The notes under the pieces were generated by a model. It was not told the DNA's origin, did not search any database, and saw only the letters and a program-made list of their open reading frames with translations. A DNA stretch of 33,143 nt from Bacteroidales bacterium (GTDB lineage: Bacteria > Bacteroidota > Bacteroidia > Bacteroidales > UBA1402): positions 1 through 33,143 of the forward strand of contig JAGDCW010000174.1 in assembly GCA_017958305.1 (NCBI GenBank), read 5' to 3'. Positions 1-8,230 of this stretch are shown here, in pieces (the stretch's first letter is position 1; each line of letters opens with the position of its first letter). A program made the position numbers and the translations under genes.

Positions 1-249
1 GACGAAGTGGTGCAGCTCTATGTACAGCGTCTGGGTAGCCAGCAGCGTGCCAAAGCCCTGAGAGGTTTCAGCAGGGTGTCTATCCCGGCTGGCAAGACGA
101 TAACCGTCAGTTTCCCCATCGATGAGGCTGCGGTCGGTTTCTTTGACAAGAACACCGGCGATGTGGCGGCCTTGAACGCCACCTATCTGCTGATGACGGG
201 CGGTAGTTCCCGTCAGGAAGATTTGCAGTCGGTCACCATCAACTGGTAA
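1..249 (+). CDS. GH3 beta-glycosidase, C-terminal fragment (fibronectin III-like domain)
   Basis: The reading frame is open at the left edge and codes for the last 82 residues, ending in TAA. The segment matches the fibronectin type III-like domain that closes many family 3 glycoside hydrolases: it starts DEVVQLYV, continues with a conserved LRGF, then an AG-T--V-F pattern, and ends in beta-strand sequence. In GH3 enzymes this domain packs against the catalytic domains and is not itself catalytic. The active-site part lies outside the window, so substrate (beta-glucoside, beta-xyloside or other) cannot be called. The stop lies 4 bases before the next gene, so the two are probably co-transcribed. 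Confidence 0.85.
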   Translation, partial: DEVVQLYVQRLGSQQRAKALRGFSRVSIPAGKTITVSFPIDEAAVGFFDKNTGDVAALNATYLLMTGGSSRQEDLQSVTINW

Positions 250-253
250 GCCT

Positions 254-736
254 ATGGATACTCCGGTCCTGAACGAACACAACAAGCAGGAATACCCGCC
301 CATGCATACGGCCGAGCATATCCTCAATGCAACGATGGTCAATATGTTCTCTTGCCCGCGCTCCAGGAGTGCCCACATTGAGCGGAAAAAGAGCAAATGC
401 GACTACGAATTGCCCCAAGCCCCTTCGGAGGAGCAGTTGGCGGCCGTTGAGCAGCGGGTCAATGAGGTGATTGCCGCCGACCTGCCGGTGACCGTTGAGT
501 TCATGCCCCGCGAGGAGGCTGCATCGATTGTTGATTTGAGCAAACTGCCTGACGATGCCAGTGCTATGCTCCGTATCGTACGTATCGGAACTTATGATGC
601 CTGCGCCTGCATTGGGGCTCATGTGAAGCATACGGGCCAGGTGGGCCGTTTCAAGATTATTTCCCACGACTACGAAAATGGGCGTCTCCGTTTGCGTTTC
701 AAACTGGAAGACTGTCCCTGGCAGGAAGACAAATGA
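254..736 (+). CDS. AlaX-like free-standing aminoacyl-tRNA editing protein
   Basis: A 160-residue protein with the two halves of the zinc site typical of the second additional domain (SAD) of alanyl/threonyl-tRNA synthetases. These are HxxxH (H18, H22 in HTAEH) and CxxxH (C119, H123 in CIGAH). Family members hydrolyse mischarged tRNA, for example Ser-tRNA(Ala), in trans in the cytoplasm. The protein is only the editing module: no aminoacylation domain is present. ATG 254 is used; an internal ATG (M17) lies immediately before the zinc motif and would leave almost no N-terminal strand. Its stop overlaps the mntP start as ATGA. The fold assignment is solid, but which mischarged tRNA it clears is unknown. 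Confidence 0.8.
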   Translation: MDTPVLNEHNKQEYPPMHTAEHILNATMVNMFSCPRSRSAHIERKKSKCDYELPQAPSEEQLAAVEQRVNEVIAADLPVTVEFMPREEAASIVDLSKLPDDASAMLRIVRIGTYDACACIGAHVKHTGQVGRFKIISHDYENGRLRLRFKLEDCPWQEDK

Positions 737-1296
737 GTCTGATCGAGATACTGCTGGTCGCCATCGGACTGGCCATGGACTGCTTCGCGGTGTCGGTGGC
801 CTGCGGATTGGTAATGAAACGCTTCCAGTGGTGGCCCATGCTGCGGCTGGCTTTCATGTTCGGCTTGTTCCAGGCCTTGATGCCCTGTCTGGGCTGGCTG
901 GCCGGCAGCCAGTTTTATGGCTATATCCACCGTTTCGACCATTGGATTGCCTTTGGCATCCTGGCATTCCTGGGAATGAGGATGATCTGGGAGAACTTGC
1001 ATCCCGGGCACAATGGTCGCAGCGTCATCGACCCTTATCGCTGGCGGACGGTGCTGGTGTTGGCTGTGGCCACCAGCATCGATGCCCTGGCTGTGGGGCT
1101 GTCGTTTTCATTGCTCGACATTTCCCTGTGGATAGCTGTGGCCATCATCGGCATGGTGTCGTTTGTCTTGTCGTGGGTGGCTTTGCTCCTGTCTTTGGCC
1201 ACCGGCGACAGGCTGACCAAAAGGGCTGAATTGCTGGGCGGCCTCATCCTGATAGCGATCGGCTTGAAAATACTCCTAACCCATCTGACCGCCTAA
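733..1296 (+). CDS. mntP: MntP manganese efflux pump
   Basis: A 187-residue inner-membrane protein of the MntP (DUF204) family, which exports Mn2+ and protects against manganese excess. It has about six hydrophobic segments. The two family-defining acidic motifs lie in the first helix of each repeat: AMDCFAVS near residue 15 and ATSIDALAVG near residue 115. Length is normal for the family. The start overlaps the stop of the editing protein (ATGA), which implies translational coupling. No upstream riboswitch of the manganese-sensing yybP-ykoY type is possible this close, so any Mn control would have to act further upstream or not at transcript level. Confidence 0.93.
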   Translation: MSLIEILLVAIGLAMDCFAVSVACGLVMKRFQWWPMLRLAFMFGLFQALMPCLGWLAGSQFYGYIHRFDHWIAFGILAFLGMRMIWENLHPGHNGRSVIDPYRWRTVLVLAVATSIDALAVGLSFSLLDISLWIAVAIIGMVSFVLSWVALLLSLATGDRLTKRAELLGGLILIAIGLKILLTHLTA

Positions 1297-1311
1297 GGTG
1301 TCCCTTGTAAC

Positions 1312-1342
1312 AAAAAAAGGGCCGGGAAAAGCATCCTGGCCC
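1312..1342 (-). terminator. Intrinsic terminator of the PUL operon
   Basis: Nine-base arms at 1319-1327 and 1334-1342 pair with one wobble around a 6-base loop. Read on the minus strand, the stem is followed by seven T (1312-1318 are A on the plus strand). It lies 22 bases beyond the GH105 stop. On the plus strand the stem is not followed by T residues, so it is a poor terminator for mntP. Confidence 0.8.
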
Positions 1343-1363
1343 GCTGGAAAAAACGATTTGTGA

Positions 1364-2536
1364 TTATTCCCGACAGAGCTTATAGACCTCGGAGCCGGCC
1401 ATCAGCAGGCAGCCCAGGGCATAGTCCTCGAAATCGGGTTCGTTGTCGTAGGTGACCGGTTGGCCTTCACTGGGCTGCTTGCCGGTGCCTTGGACATAGC
1501 CCAGGAAGCCGTTGGGATGGACGGCCTCTTCCAGGGCTTTCCAGCCTTTGACGACCACAGGCATGTATTCCTTGGCCGGCAGGATGCCTTGGCGGATACC
1601 CCAGGCCATGCCGAAGACAAAGAGGGCCGTGCCGCTGCTTTCCTTGCCGCCGAAATCGTCCGGGTCGGCCAGACTGGGATTCCAATAGCCGTCTTCGCGC
1701 TGCAGGGGCACCAAGGCTTTGGCCATGGCCTTGAAATCCTTGATGTACTGCTTGCGATGGGCTTCGTTGGCCGGCGTACGCTCCATATAGCGGGCCAGGG
1801 CGGCAAAGACCCAGCCGTTGCCCCTGGACCAGTAGCACTGCTTGCCGTTGGGGGTGACAAAGGGCGGGCAGAATGCGGCGTCGCGCCACCACAGGCCGTC
1901 TTTTTCGTTCCACAGACCGCCGCCGATCACGTTGCGGGTTTCGCTGTACATCTGCCAGGCTTTTTCCCAATAGCGTTCATCGCCGCTCACCTGTCCCATC
2001 AGGGCCAGGATGGGCATGCCCATCTGGATGGCGTCGATCCAGGTCCAGTCGCCGTTTTGGGGTGTATTGACGAGCATATCCATGCAGATGCGAATGTTCT
2101 TGATCTTGTCGGGTGTGGGTTCTATCTTGTAGAGTTCCAGATAGGTCTGGCCGGCGCACTGGTTGTCGGCATTGCGGGTGGTGTTGCCCCGGTGCAGGCC
2201 CCACTGGTGGGCATCGGCCCAGTCGGTGGCATATTGCAGGTATTCCTCACGCGGATTGATCTGGTGCAAGGACATCAGCCCTTCGTAATAGACACCACGG
2301 GTCCAGATATGGCTGGGACGTGTCACGCCGCGCACATGGCTCTGGGCGGCTACATCGGCATACTTGGTCATGAAGTAGCGGTTGGCCCGCTCCATGGTGG
2401 CCATCACGTCCTTGTACTTGAGTTGGTCGGTGCCCGTGGCTGCCGGCTTGGCGGCGGCGAGGGGCTGAACGCTGAGCATCAGGACGGAAAACAGTCCCGA
2501 AAACAGCAGACAGCAGAGGATAGTCGTTTTTTTCAT
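1364..2536 (-). CDS. GH105 unsaturated rhamnogalacturonyl/glucuronyl hydrolase
   Basis: A 390-residue secreted protein with a signal peptide (hydrophobic residues 5-28, AAA site). The (alpha/alpha)6-barrel of family 105 is recognisable from NADNQCAGQTYLELY around D124, WIDAIQMGMP around D168, and WSRGNGW at 236-242. D124 and D168 correspond to the two conserved Asp of YteR-type enzymes, one of which protonates the enol ether. The family removes the 4,5-unsaturated uronic acid that polysaccharide lyases leave at the non-reducing end, producing a keto sugar acid. It is the last gene of the SusCD operon, 21 bases after the small lipoprotein. No lyase gene is in the window, so the unsaturated ends must be made by an enzyme encoded elsewhere. 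Substrate (pectin rhamnogalacturonan, arabinogalactan, others) is undetermined. Confidence 0.9.
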   Translation of the reverse strand: MKKTTILCCLLFSGLFSVLMLSVQPLAAAKPAATGTDQLKYKDVMATMERANRYFMTKYADVAAQSHVRGVTRPSHIWTRGVYYEGLMSLHQINPREEYLQYATDWADAHQWGLHRGNTTRNADNQCAGQTYLELYKIEPTPDKIKNIRICMDMLVNTPQNGDWTWIDAIQMGMPILALMGQVSGDERYWEKAWQMYSETRNVIGGGLWNEKDGLWWRDAAFCPPFVTPNGKQCYWSRGNGWVFAALARYMERTPANEAHRKQYIKDFKAMAKALVPLQREDGYWNPSLADPDDFGGKESSGTALFVFGMAWGIRQGILPAKEYMPVVVKGWKALEEAVHPNGFLGYVQGTGKQPSEGQPVTYDNEPDFEDYALGCLLMAGSEVYKLCRE

Positions 2537-2557
2537 AAGAGCCTTGTTTAGATGATG

Positions 2558-3040
2558 TTATTCGGATTCCCCCGAATCGGGTTTTCCGCCCGAGAAGCTG
2601 ATGTCAAAAGTCTTGGTGCTACGGCCCTGGCGTATTTTCAGCTGGAAACTGGCCTGGGTGAGCCGGTCTTCCGAGATGCGTCCCGATATGGGCGATCCCA
2701 GCGTGTTGCCAGGCAGGTCGTTGTAAAAGACAAAGCCTTTGCCGGCAAAGGAAATGTTGACGACGGTGCCCGCGGAAATGCCGAGCGGTTCGCATTCAAA
2801 TTGGGCATGAGCCACATAGGCCGTGTCGGAGGCGGTAATGATGAGTTGCCCTTCCGCCGATTCGGGCTCTGCCGTGGCCGAGTTGGCCAGTATGCGTGTG
2901 AACGTGCCGACGTAGCTGCCTTGCGCCTCGATCTCGGGTGTGGAGGTAGGGGGATAGTCGGTATATTCTTCTTCGTTTTCCTTGTTGCCGCAGGCGGTCA
3001 AGGCCAGTATGGCGAGCAAGGGGAATAATACTTTCTTCAT
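2558..3040 (-). CDS. Small PUL lipoprotein, beta-rich, function unknown
   Basis: About 160 residues. The start MKKVLF gives a textbook lipoprotein signal with lipobox LTAC; an in-frame ATG three codons upstream (3049) is an alternative. The residues after the Cys are strongly acidic (NKENEEE), like the export signal of Bacteroidota surface lipoproteins. The rest alternates hydrophobic and polar residues and looks all-beta, somewhat like the calycin/lipocalin-like Bacteroidota lipoproteins, but I do not recognise the family securely. It lies between susD and GH105 in the same operon, the position often taken by a surface glycan-binding protein. That role is inference from position only. Confidence 0.75.
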   Translation of the reverse strand: MKKVLFPLLAILALTACGNKENEEEYTDYPPTSTPEIEAQGSYVGTFTRILANSATAEPESAEGQLIITASDTAYVAHAQFECEPLGISAGTVVNISFAGKGFVFYNDLPGNTLGSPISGRISEDRLTQASFQLKIRQGRSTKTFDISFSGGKPDSGESE

Positions 3041-3064
3041 ATCTTTCATTGCTTATCGTTATAA

Positions 3065-4885
3065 TTAATAGCCGGGGTTCTGGTCCTTTTCGGTGATGGC
3101 GATGTTGTTCTGGATCTCGGCGGCGGGAATGGGACGGTACCATTTCTGTTCGCCCAGCGAGTTGCACATGTCTTCGGCACTTTCGATGTAGTGGTTGTAG
3201 GCCACATTGTAACGAATGAGCTGACGGGTGCGACGCAGGTCCATCCAACGGGTGGTTTCCGCATAGAGTTCGCGGGCGCATTCGTCGAGGATGACATCCA
3301 GGGCGGTCAGCGTGCCGAAATCGTCGGGAACGGTGTAGGAGGGAGCATAGGCGCCGAAACTGGCGAGCGCGGAGGCATGGGAGCGCTGGCGGACATCATT
3401 GACCAGTTGCAGGGCCCGGGGCTCGTTGCCGGCCATCAACTGGGCTTCGGCAGCCACGAGATACATCATGCTCATGTGCAGCATCACCACATCCCGGAAA
3501 CCGGTGGCGTTGTCGATCTGCGGGGTGTTGGCATCGTCGAATTTCTTGACGGGCGGCACAGAAGCTGTCCGGTTGCCTTCCTTGATGTGTTCGAGATAAT
3601 CGACCGGATCTTTCAATTTGTCGGCACCGGTCGTCTGCTGGAAGGTGTAAAGCGTCGAAACGTTGTCGATGTGGAAGACCTGGGAAGCCTGTGGCATCCC
3701 GTCATAGACCAGGTTGCTGCGATGGCTGTTGATGAAGGTGTTGATTTCCGTCTCGGTGGCATACCAGGGGAAGTATTTGCAGGAGATGGGCATCGTCGCC
3801 TGCTCGGCAGCGGTGGTGTGATAGGCGGCGAAATAGCCGCTCTTGGGCCAGGTCCCTGTAAAGTTGTAGATGGTCAGCATGAAGGTGGCGGCATAGCGGT
3901 CGTCGCCCTGGTCCCACAGGCGGATGCTCTTCTGGCTGGGAGCCAGTTCTCCACAAGACTTCATACCGTTGACCTGGGGCGAGCCAAGGCCGGTGCCGTA
4001 GGTGCTCTGGCGGCTGTGTCCTCCTGTGAACTCATCACCGGGGAAACCGTTGCGCTCGTACTGTACGGCAAAAATCTCCTCGGCGTTGCCTTCGTTGAAG
4101 GGCGACCATTTGTCTTCGAACGACATGGTCAGGCTGTGGCCGCTGATGATGCTTTCGGCCATTTGGGCGGCCAGACCGAAATACTCGGTGCTATTGACCG
4201 TGTAGGTGCCCTGGACACCGTCGGTGAGGCTGGTCTGCAAATCCCAGCCGGCGGCCAGATAGACCTTGGCCAGCAGACATTTGACCGCCTGACGGCTGAT
4301 GTTGCCCTCGAGGTCGGTCTCGGGCAGGCTGCTGTCGTCGGCAATGCTCTCCAGTTCGGCAATGATGCTCTGATAAATGGTGGACAGCGGCGTGCGGGGA
4401 TAGTCCTGACGGCCGCTTTCGATGTATTCGGTCACGTAGGGGACGGCCCCGAACTGCTGGGTCAGGAGGTAGTAGCCGTAGCAGCGTACAAATTTGGCTT
4501 CGGCGACGTACTGGGCATTGGCGGCAGCGTATTTCAGCACACAGTTGGCGTTGTTAATCATCGTGTAGGCCGAAACATAATAGCTGCGGATGCTGGCATT
4601 GGAGGCATCGAAGGTGTATTTGTACAGCTGGTTGGGCTCGGAAGTACGGGTTTTGAGATACAGGTCGGTGCCGTACTCCGTGAGCTCGGTATTGCATACC
4701 ATGGGACGAAGTCCGTTGTAGAGCGACACACGAAGGGCGACCTGACCGTCTTTTGTCTGAAAGTATTCCTCGGCGTCGAGACTGGCCTTGTTGTCGGCGT
4801 CCAGGAAACTGTCACAGGAAACAAGGCACAGGGTGGACAGCATCAGCAGTGCTGCACCAAAGAATATGTTGTTTTTCTTTTTCAT
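3065..4885 (-). CDS. SusD/RagB family outer-membrane glycan-binding lipoprotein
   Basis: A 606-residue lipoprotein (signal peptide, lipobox LVSC, Cys24) with the SusD layout. There is an N-terminal helical SusD-like region (SFLDADNKASLDAEEYFQ), TPR-like helices, and a C-terminal RagB/SusD signature including MMYLVAAEAQLMAGN and ARELYAETTRWMDLRR, ending with a WYRPIP motif. SusD proteins cap the SusC pore and hand over oligosaccharide. It begins 19 bases after the susC stop and is followed by the small lipoprotein after about 24 bases, so all are co-transcribed. Length is in the upper normal range. The bound glycan cannot be read from the sequence. Confidence 0.95.
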   Translation of the reverse strand: MKKKNNIFFGAALLMLSTLCLVSCDSFLDADNKASLDAEEYFQTKDGQVALRVSLYNGLRPMVCNTELTEYGTDLYLKTRTSEPNQLYKYTFDASNASIRSYYVSAYTMINNANCVLKYAAANAQYVAEAKFVRCYGYYLLTQQFGAVPYVTEYIESGRQDYPRTPLSTIYQSIIAELESIADDSSLPETDLEGNISRQAVKCLLAKVYLAAGWDLQTSLTDGVQGTYTVNSTEYFGLAAQMAESIISGHSLTMSFEDKWSPFNEGNAEEIFAVQYERNGFPGDEFTGGHSRQSTYGTGLGSPQVNGMKSCGELAPSQKSIRLWDQGDDRYAATFMLTIYNFTGTWPKSGYFAAYHTTAAEQATMPISCKYFPWYATETEINTFINSHRSNLVYDGMPQASQVFHIDNVSTLYTFQQTTGADKLKDPVDYLEHIKEGNRTASVPPVKKFDDANTPQIDNATGFRDVVMLHMSMMYLVAAEAQLMAGNEPRALQLVNDVRQRSHASALASFGAYAPSYTVPDDFGTLTALDVILDECARELYAETTRWMDLRRTRQLIRYNVAYNHYIESAEDMCNSLGEQKWYRPIPAAEIQNNIAITEKDQNPGY

Positions 4886-4904
4886 AGTCGTAAACCTGTT
4901 TCAA

Positions 4905-7900
4905 TTAGAACTTGAGATTGACACCCAGCTGCCAGGTGACGGTGCTGGGGGCGTCGTTGGCCGAGGCGGCAGCGGCCCATTCGGGATCGTAACCCATGTA
5001 GCTGGTGAAGACCAGGGGATTGGTGACTGTCGCGTAGAGACGCATATAGGAGCAACCCAGTGTTTGAATCATCTGTTGCGGCATGACATAGCCCAGCGTG
5101 ATGTGTTTGACCTTGACAAAAGAGGCGTCCGTAATGGCGCAGGTGCCGCCTACCCACTTGTTGTTGCGGCCCGTGCCGCCGTTGTCGGCTGCGTTGTTGA
5201 CAAAGGGGTAGGTGCCGTAGTGGGTGCGGCGCTGATACTTCGGATTGATGTAGGTGCCGTTGGCGTCTATGCCGTCGCAGTCGAGCAGGGTGCCGGCGGG
5301 AATGTACCAGTCGGCATTGATCTTGTTGGCGCCGCGGTCGTCCAAGCGCAGGTAGTTGCTGTAGAAGTTCGAGAATACATAATAGTGCTGCTTGGCATAG
5401 ATGGAGAAGGAAAAATCGAAGTTTTTCCATTGCAGGTTGGAGGTGATGCTTCCCGTCCAGGCCGGGTCGCAGCTGTAGATGCGTTTGTCTTCGTCGGTGA
5501 AGCGTCCGTCGCCGTTGCGATCGACGGTGATGGGGTTGCCTTCGATCCATCCGTAGCACTTGTTGTAGTAGTCGTATTGCTTGACCGTCTCGCCGGGAGT
5601 GAATCCGCTCAGACGGGCGATCTCCGTATCAGGCACTTCCATGTCCTTGTCGCTGACGATGCCGTCCCATTCGTAGTAGAACAGGTTGTTGTAGGGCTGA
5701 CCCACGATGAGCCAGCCGGTGGCATTCTCGCCATTGGGGACGCGGTCGCCTATGCCGTTGATTTCCAATACTTCGTTGTGGTTGTGGGCAAAGGTGAAGC
5801 TGGTGGACCAATGCCAGTCGCGGGTGACGATGTTTTCGGTCGTCAGAGCCACTTCAATACCTTTGTTGCTGACAGATCCGACATTGGTGGTGAGCGTTTT
5901 GCCGCCCGTTTCGAGCGGCAGGTTGACGCTGTAGAGCAGATCGGTCGATTTCTTGTTGTACAGATCGACGCTGCCATGCACACGGTCGCCGAAAAACCCG
6001 AAATCGAGTCCCAGGTTGACCTCGTGGGCTTTTTCCCACTTGAGTCCTTTGTCAACGATGCCGCTGGGCAGCATGCCCTGGTAATAGGTGGTGCCGAAAG
6101 GATAATAAACCTGACCGCCGACCGTGAGCTGCGTGGCATAGGCGCCGACATTGTTGTTGCCGGTCACACCGTAGGATACGCGGAGTTTCAGGTTGGACAG
6201 CCAGTCGAGATCCTGCATGAATTCTTCTTCGGACACCCGCCAGGCGGCAGCAGCCGAGGGGAACGAGCCCCAGCGGTTGCCCGGAGCGAACTTGGAACTG
6301 CCGTCCCGGCGGATGGCGCCGGTGAGCATGTAGCGTCCCATGAAGGAGTAGTTTGCACGCAGGGCGTACGAAAGCAGGCTGGTCTCGCTGTAGCCGGTGC
6401 CGGATCTTTGGTAGTCATATCCCTGATCGGTGGTGCCGAGGGCCCACCAGTAGGTGCCGTCCAGGACTTTCTTGTAATAGGTGTTCTGCGATTCTCCGTT
6501 GCTGTAGGCGGAAGATACCAGTCCCATCACGTTGAGATGATGTATGTCGTCGATCAACTTGTCGTAGGTGACCATGTTGTCCCAGGTGTAGCCGAAACTG
6601 TGGGACGTGTTGCGGTGCGCCTCGTTCTCGGCGCTGGCCGAAGCATTGATTTTGGTGCCCATGAAGTATCCTTCGCGCGAATAGCTAAAGGTGGGCGAGA
6701 AGGTGCTCTTAAGCGTCAGGTCTTTCAGCGGCTTCACTTGCAAATATACATTGGAGATGGCTTGCCAGCTCTTTCTGTTCTTGAACTGGTCCTCCATGTA
6801 GATGAGCGGATTGTAGGTGTAGGTGGAAAACTGGTTGTTGTCGGTGCCATATACCTGGGAGGAACCCGGAGAAATGTACAGGTTGCCGTTCTCGTCCCAA
6901 GGCTGCATGAACATATTCACATTGAAAGCACGGCTCACAGCCTCGTCACTGGCATATTCGTGGTCGGTGTAGGCCATGTTCACGCTCAGACCGGCGCTGA
7001 ATATCTTGTTGATCTGGGTGTCCATGCTGCCCTTGATGGTGAACTTGCTCATCTCGTCGTTCTTGAAGATGCCCATTTCGTTCATGTAGCCCATGCCGAA
7101 GTGGTAGCCTGTCTTCTCATCGCCGCCGCTGACAGCCAGATAGTGGTTCTGCTGGCGACCGTCCTGCAGGACGAAATCTTTCCAGTCGAAAACCTTGCCC
7201 TGGGCCAGCAGGTCTTTCAATACATAGGGACTGCTGTAGTTGGTTTTCTCAACCTGCAGCAGGCATTGCCCCAAATCTCCTTGTGAGATGGACAGGACAG
7301 GCTGGCCGGTAAGGGTGCCGCCCGGGGCCAGCCCTTCGAATTTGAGGAAGCGGTACTGGTAGAATTCCCGGGCATCCATGAAGTCGGGCATGCGGGCCAC
7401 TTTGTCCACACCGTAGTAGCCGTCGTAGGAGATGGTGGGTTTCTGGGAACGTTTGCCGACTTCCGCACCGCTTTTGGTGGTGACCATTACGACACCGGCC
7501 GTGGCACGGGATCCGTAAATGGCAGTAGATGATGCATCTTTCAGAATATCAATGCGCTCAATGTCCTGTGGGTTGAGAAACTCGATGTCCGAACAAATGA
7601 CACCGTCCACCACGTAGATGGGATTTTGCGAGCTGTTGATGGAATTCTTGCCTCGTATTTCGATGTTCATGGTGCTGGCGGCACGACCTGTCGCCTTGGT
7701 GATGTTGACACCGGCCACGGCTCCCTGCAGCCCTTCCAGGATGGTGGGGGCACCTTTGGCATTGAGTTTCTCGTTGCCAATGGTGGCGACGGAACCCGTC
7801 AGGTCGTTCTTGCGGAGTGTGCCGTAGCCGACCACCACCACTTCTTCGATGGCCTTGCTGTCTTCTTCCATCGTGATGGACAACTGGCTTCGCTGGCCCA

Positions 7901-8141
7901 AGGTGAGGGTCTGCGTCTTGTAGCCCAGGAATGACAACTCCAGCTTTGAGGCGGGACTGGTGCCCGTCAGAACGAACTGGCCGTCCATGTCGGTGACGGC
8001 AACGGTCTTGCCATCGACAGAGATGGATACGCCTATCATGGGTTCTCCTTGGGCATCAACGACCTTGCCTCTTACAGTCTGTTGTGCCATGACGGTTGTC
8101 AAGGCGGTGAACATCAACAGGCAGGCAATGATTCTTTTCAT
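4905..8141 (-). CDS. SusC/RagA family TonB-dependent outer-membrane transporter
   Basis: About 1078 residues. A signal peptide (MKRIIACLLMF...VMAQ) is followed by a carboxypeptidase-regulatory-like beta-sandwich (VRGKVVDAQGEPMIGVSISV, about residues 21-100). Next comes the SusC hallmark EEVVVVGYGT leading into a plug domain (PIYVVDGV, GSRATAGVVMVTTKSG), then a 22-strand barrel ending WQLGVNLKF with a terminal Phe. It imports oligosaccharides into the periplasm using TonB/ExbBD energy and partners the SusD encoded next. I chose ATG 8141, which gives a canonical signal peptide; 8153 adds four residues. There is no N-terminal STN domain, so it does not look like a sigma/anti-sigma signalling SusC. 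The start lies only 27 bases downstream of a strong hairpin (8168-8205). Confidence 0.96.
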   Translation of the reverse strand: MKRIIACLLMFTALTTVMAQQTVRGKVVDAQGEPMIGVSISVDGKTVAVTDMDGQFVLTGTSPASKLELSFLGYKTQTLTLGQRSQLSITMEEDSKAIEEVVVVGYGTLRKNDLTGSVATIGNEKLNAKGAPTILEGLQGAVAGVNITKATGRAASTMNIEIRGKNSINSSQNPIYVVDGVICSDIEFLNPQDIERIDILKDASSTAIYGSRATAGVVMVTTKSGAEVGKRSQKPTISYDGYYGVDKVARMPDFMDAREFYQYRFLKFEGLAPGGTLTGQPVLSISQGDLGQCLLQVEKTNYSSPYVLKDLLAQGKVFDWKDFVLQDGRQQNHYLAVSGGDEKTGYHFGMGYMNEMGIFKNDEMSKFTIKGSMDTQINKIFSAGLSVNMAYTDHEYASDEAVSRAFNVNMFMQPWDENGNLYISPGSSQVYGTDNNQFSTYTYNPLIYMEDQFKNRKSWQAISNVYLQVKPLKDLTLKSTFSPTFSYSREGYFMGTKINASASAENEAHRNTSHSFGYTWDNMVTYDKLIDDIHHLNVMGLVSSAYSNGESQNTYYKKVLDGTYWWALGTTDQGYDYQRSGTGYSETSLLSYALRANYSFMGRYMLTGAIRRDGSSKFAPGNRWGSFPSAAAAWRVSEEEFMQDLDWLSNLKLRVSYGVTGNNNVGAYATQLTVGGQVYYPFGTTYYQGMLPSGIVDKGLKWEKAHEVNLGLDFGFFGDRVHGSVDLYNKKSTDLLYSVNLPLETGGKTLTTNVGSVSNKGIEVALTTENIVTRDWHWSTSFTFAHNHNEVLEINGIGDRVPNGENATGWLIVGQPYNNLFYYEWDGIVSDKDMEVPDTEIARLSGFTPGETVKQYDYYNKCYGWIEGNPITVDRNGDGRFTDEDKRIYSCDPAWTGSITSNLQWKNFDFSFSIYAKQHYYVFSNFYSNYLRLDDRGANKINADWYIPAGTLLDCDGIDANGTYINPKYQRRTHYGTYPFVNNAADNGGTGRNNKWVGGTCAITDASFVKVKHITLGYVMPQQMIQTLGCSYMRLYATVTNPLVFTSYMGYDPEWAAAASANDAPSTVTWQLGVNLKF

Positions 8142-8167
8142 GAGTGGATGCATCTTGAATTGATGAA

Positions 8168-8205
8168 TAAAAAACGGGGCGGACGCGACAAGGTGTCCGC
8201 CCCGT
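8168..8205 (-). terminator. Perfect hairpin with T tract between PUL leader gene and susC
   Basis: Arms 8175-8184 and 8195-8204 are perfectly complementary over 10 GC-rich base pairs (loop 10 bases). On the minus strand they are followed by six to seven T. It has the form of an intrinsic terminator for the gene at 8231-9079. No TAnnTTTG box is visible between it and that gene, nor in the few bases left before susC, so it may act as a partial terminator within a longer PUL transcript. Confidence 0.8.
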
Positions 8206-8230
8206 ATGGATGATAACGGTGAGTGACGAC

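Noticed and set aside
1460-2551. Long open frame on the plus strand opposite the GH105 gene (363 residues); similar long frames lie opposite susD, susC, aroC, M49, dapA and pheT.
   Set aside because: These are antisense shadows created by GC-rich codon usage; their translations are low-complexity Gly/Ala/Val/His/Arg with no domain.
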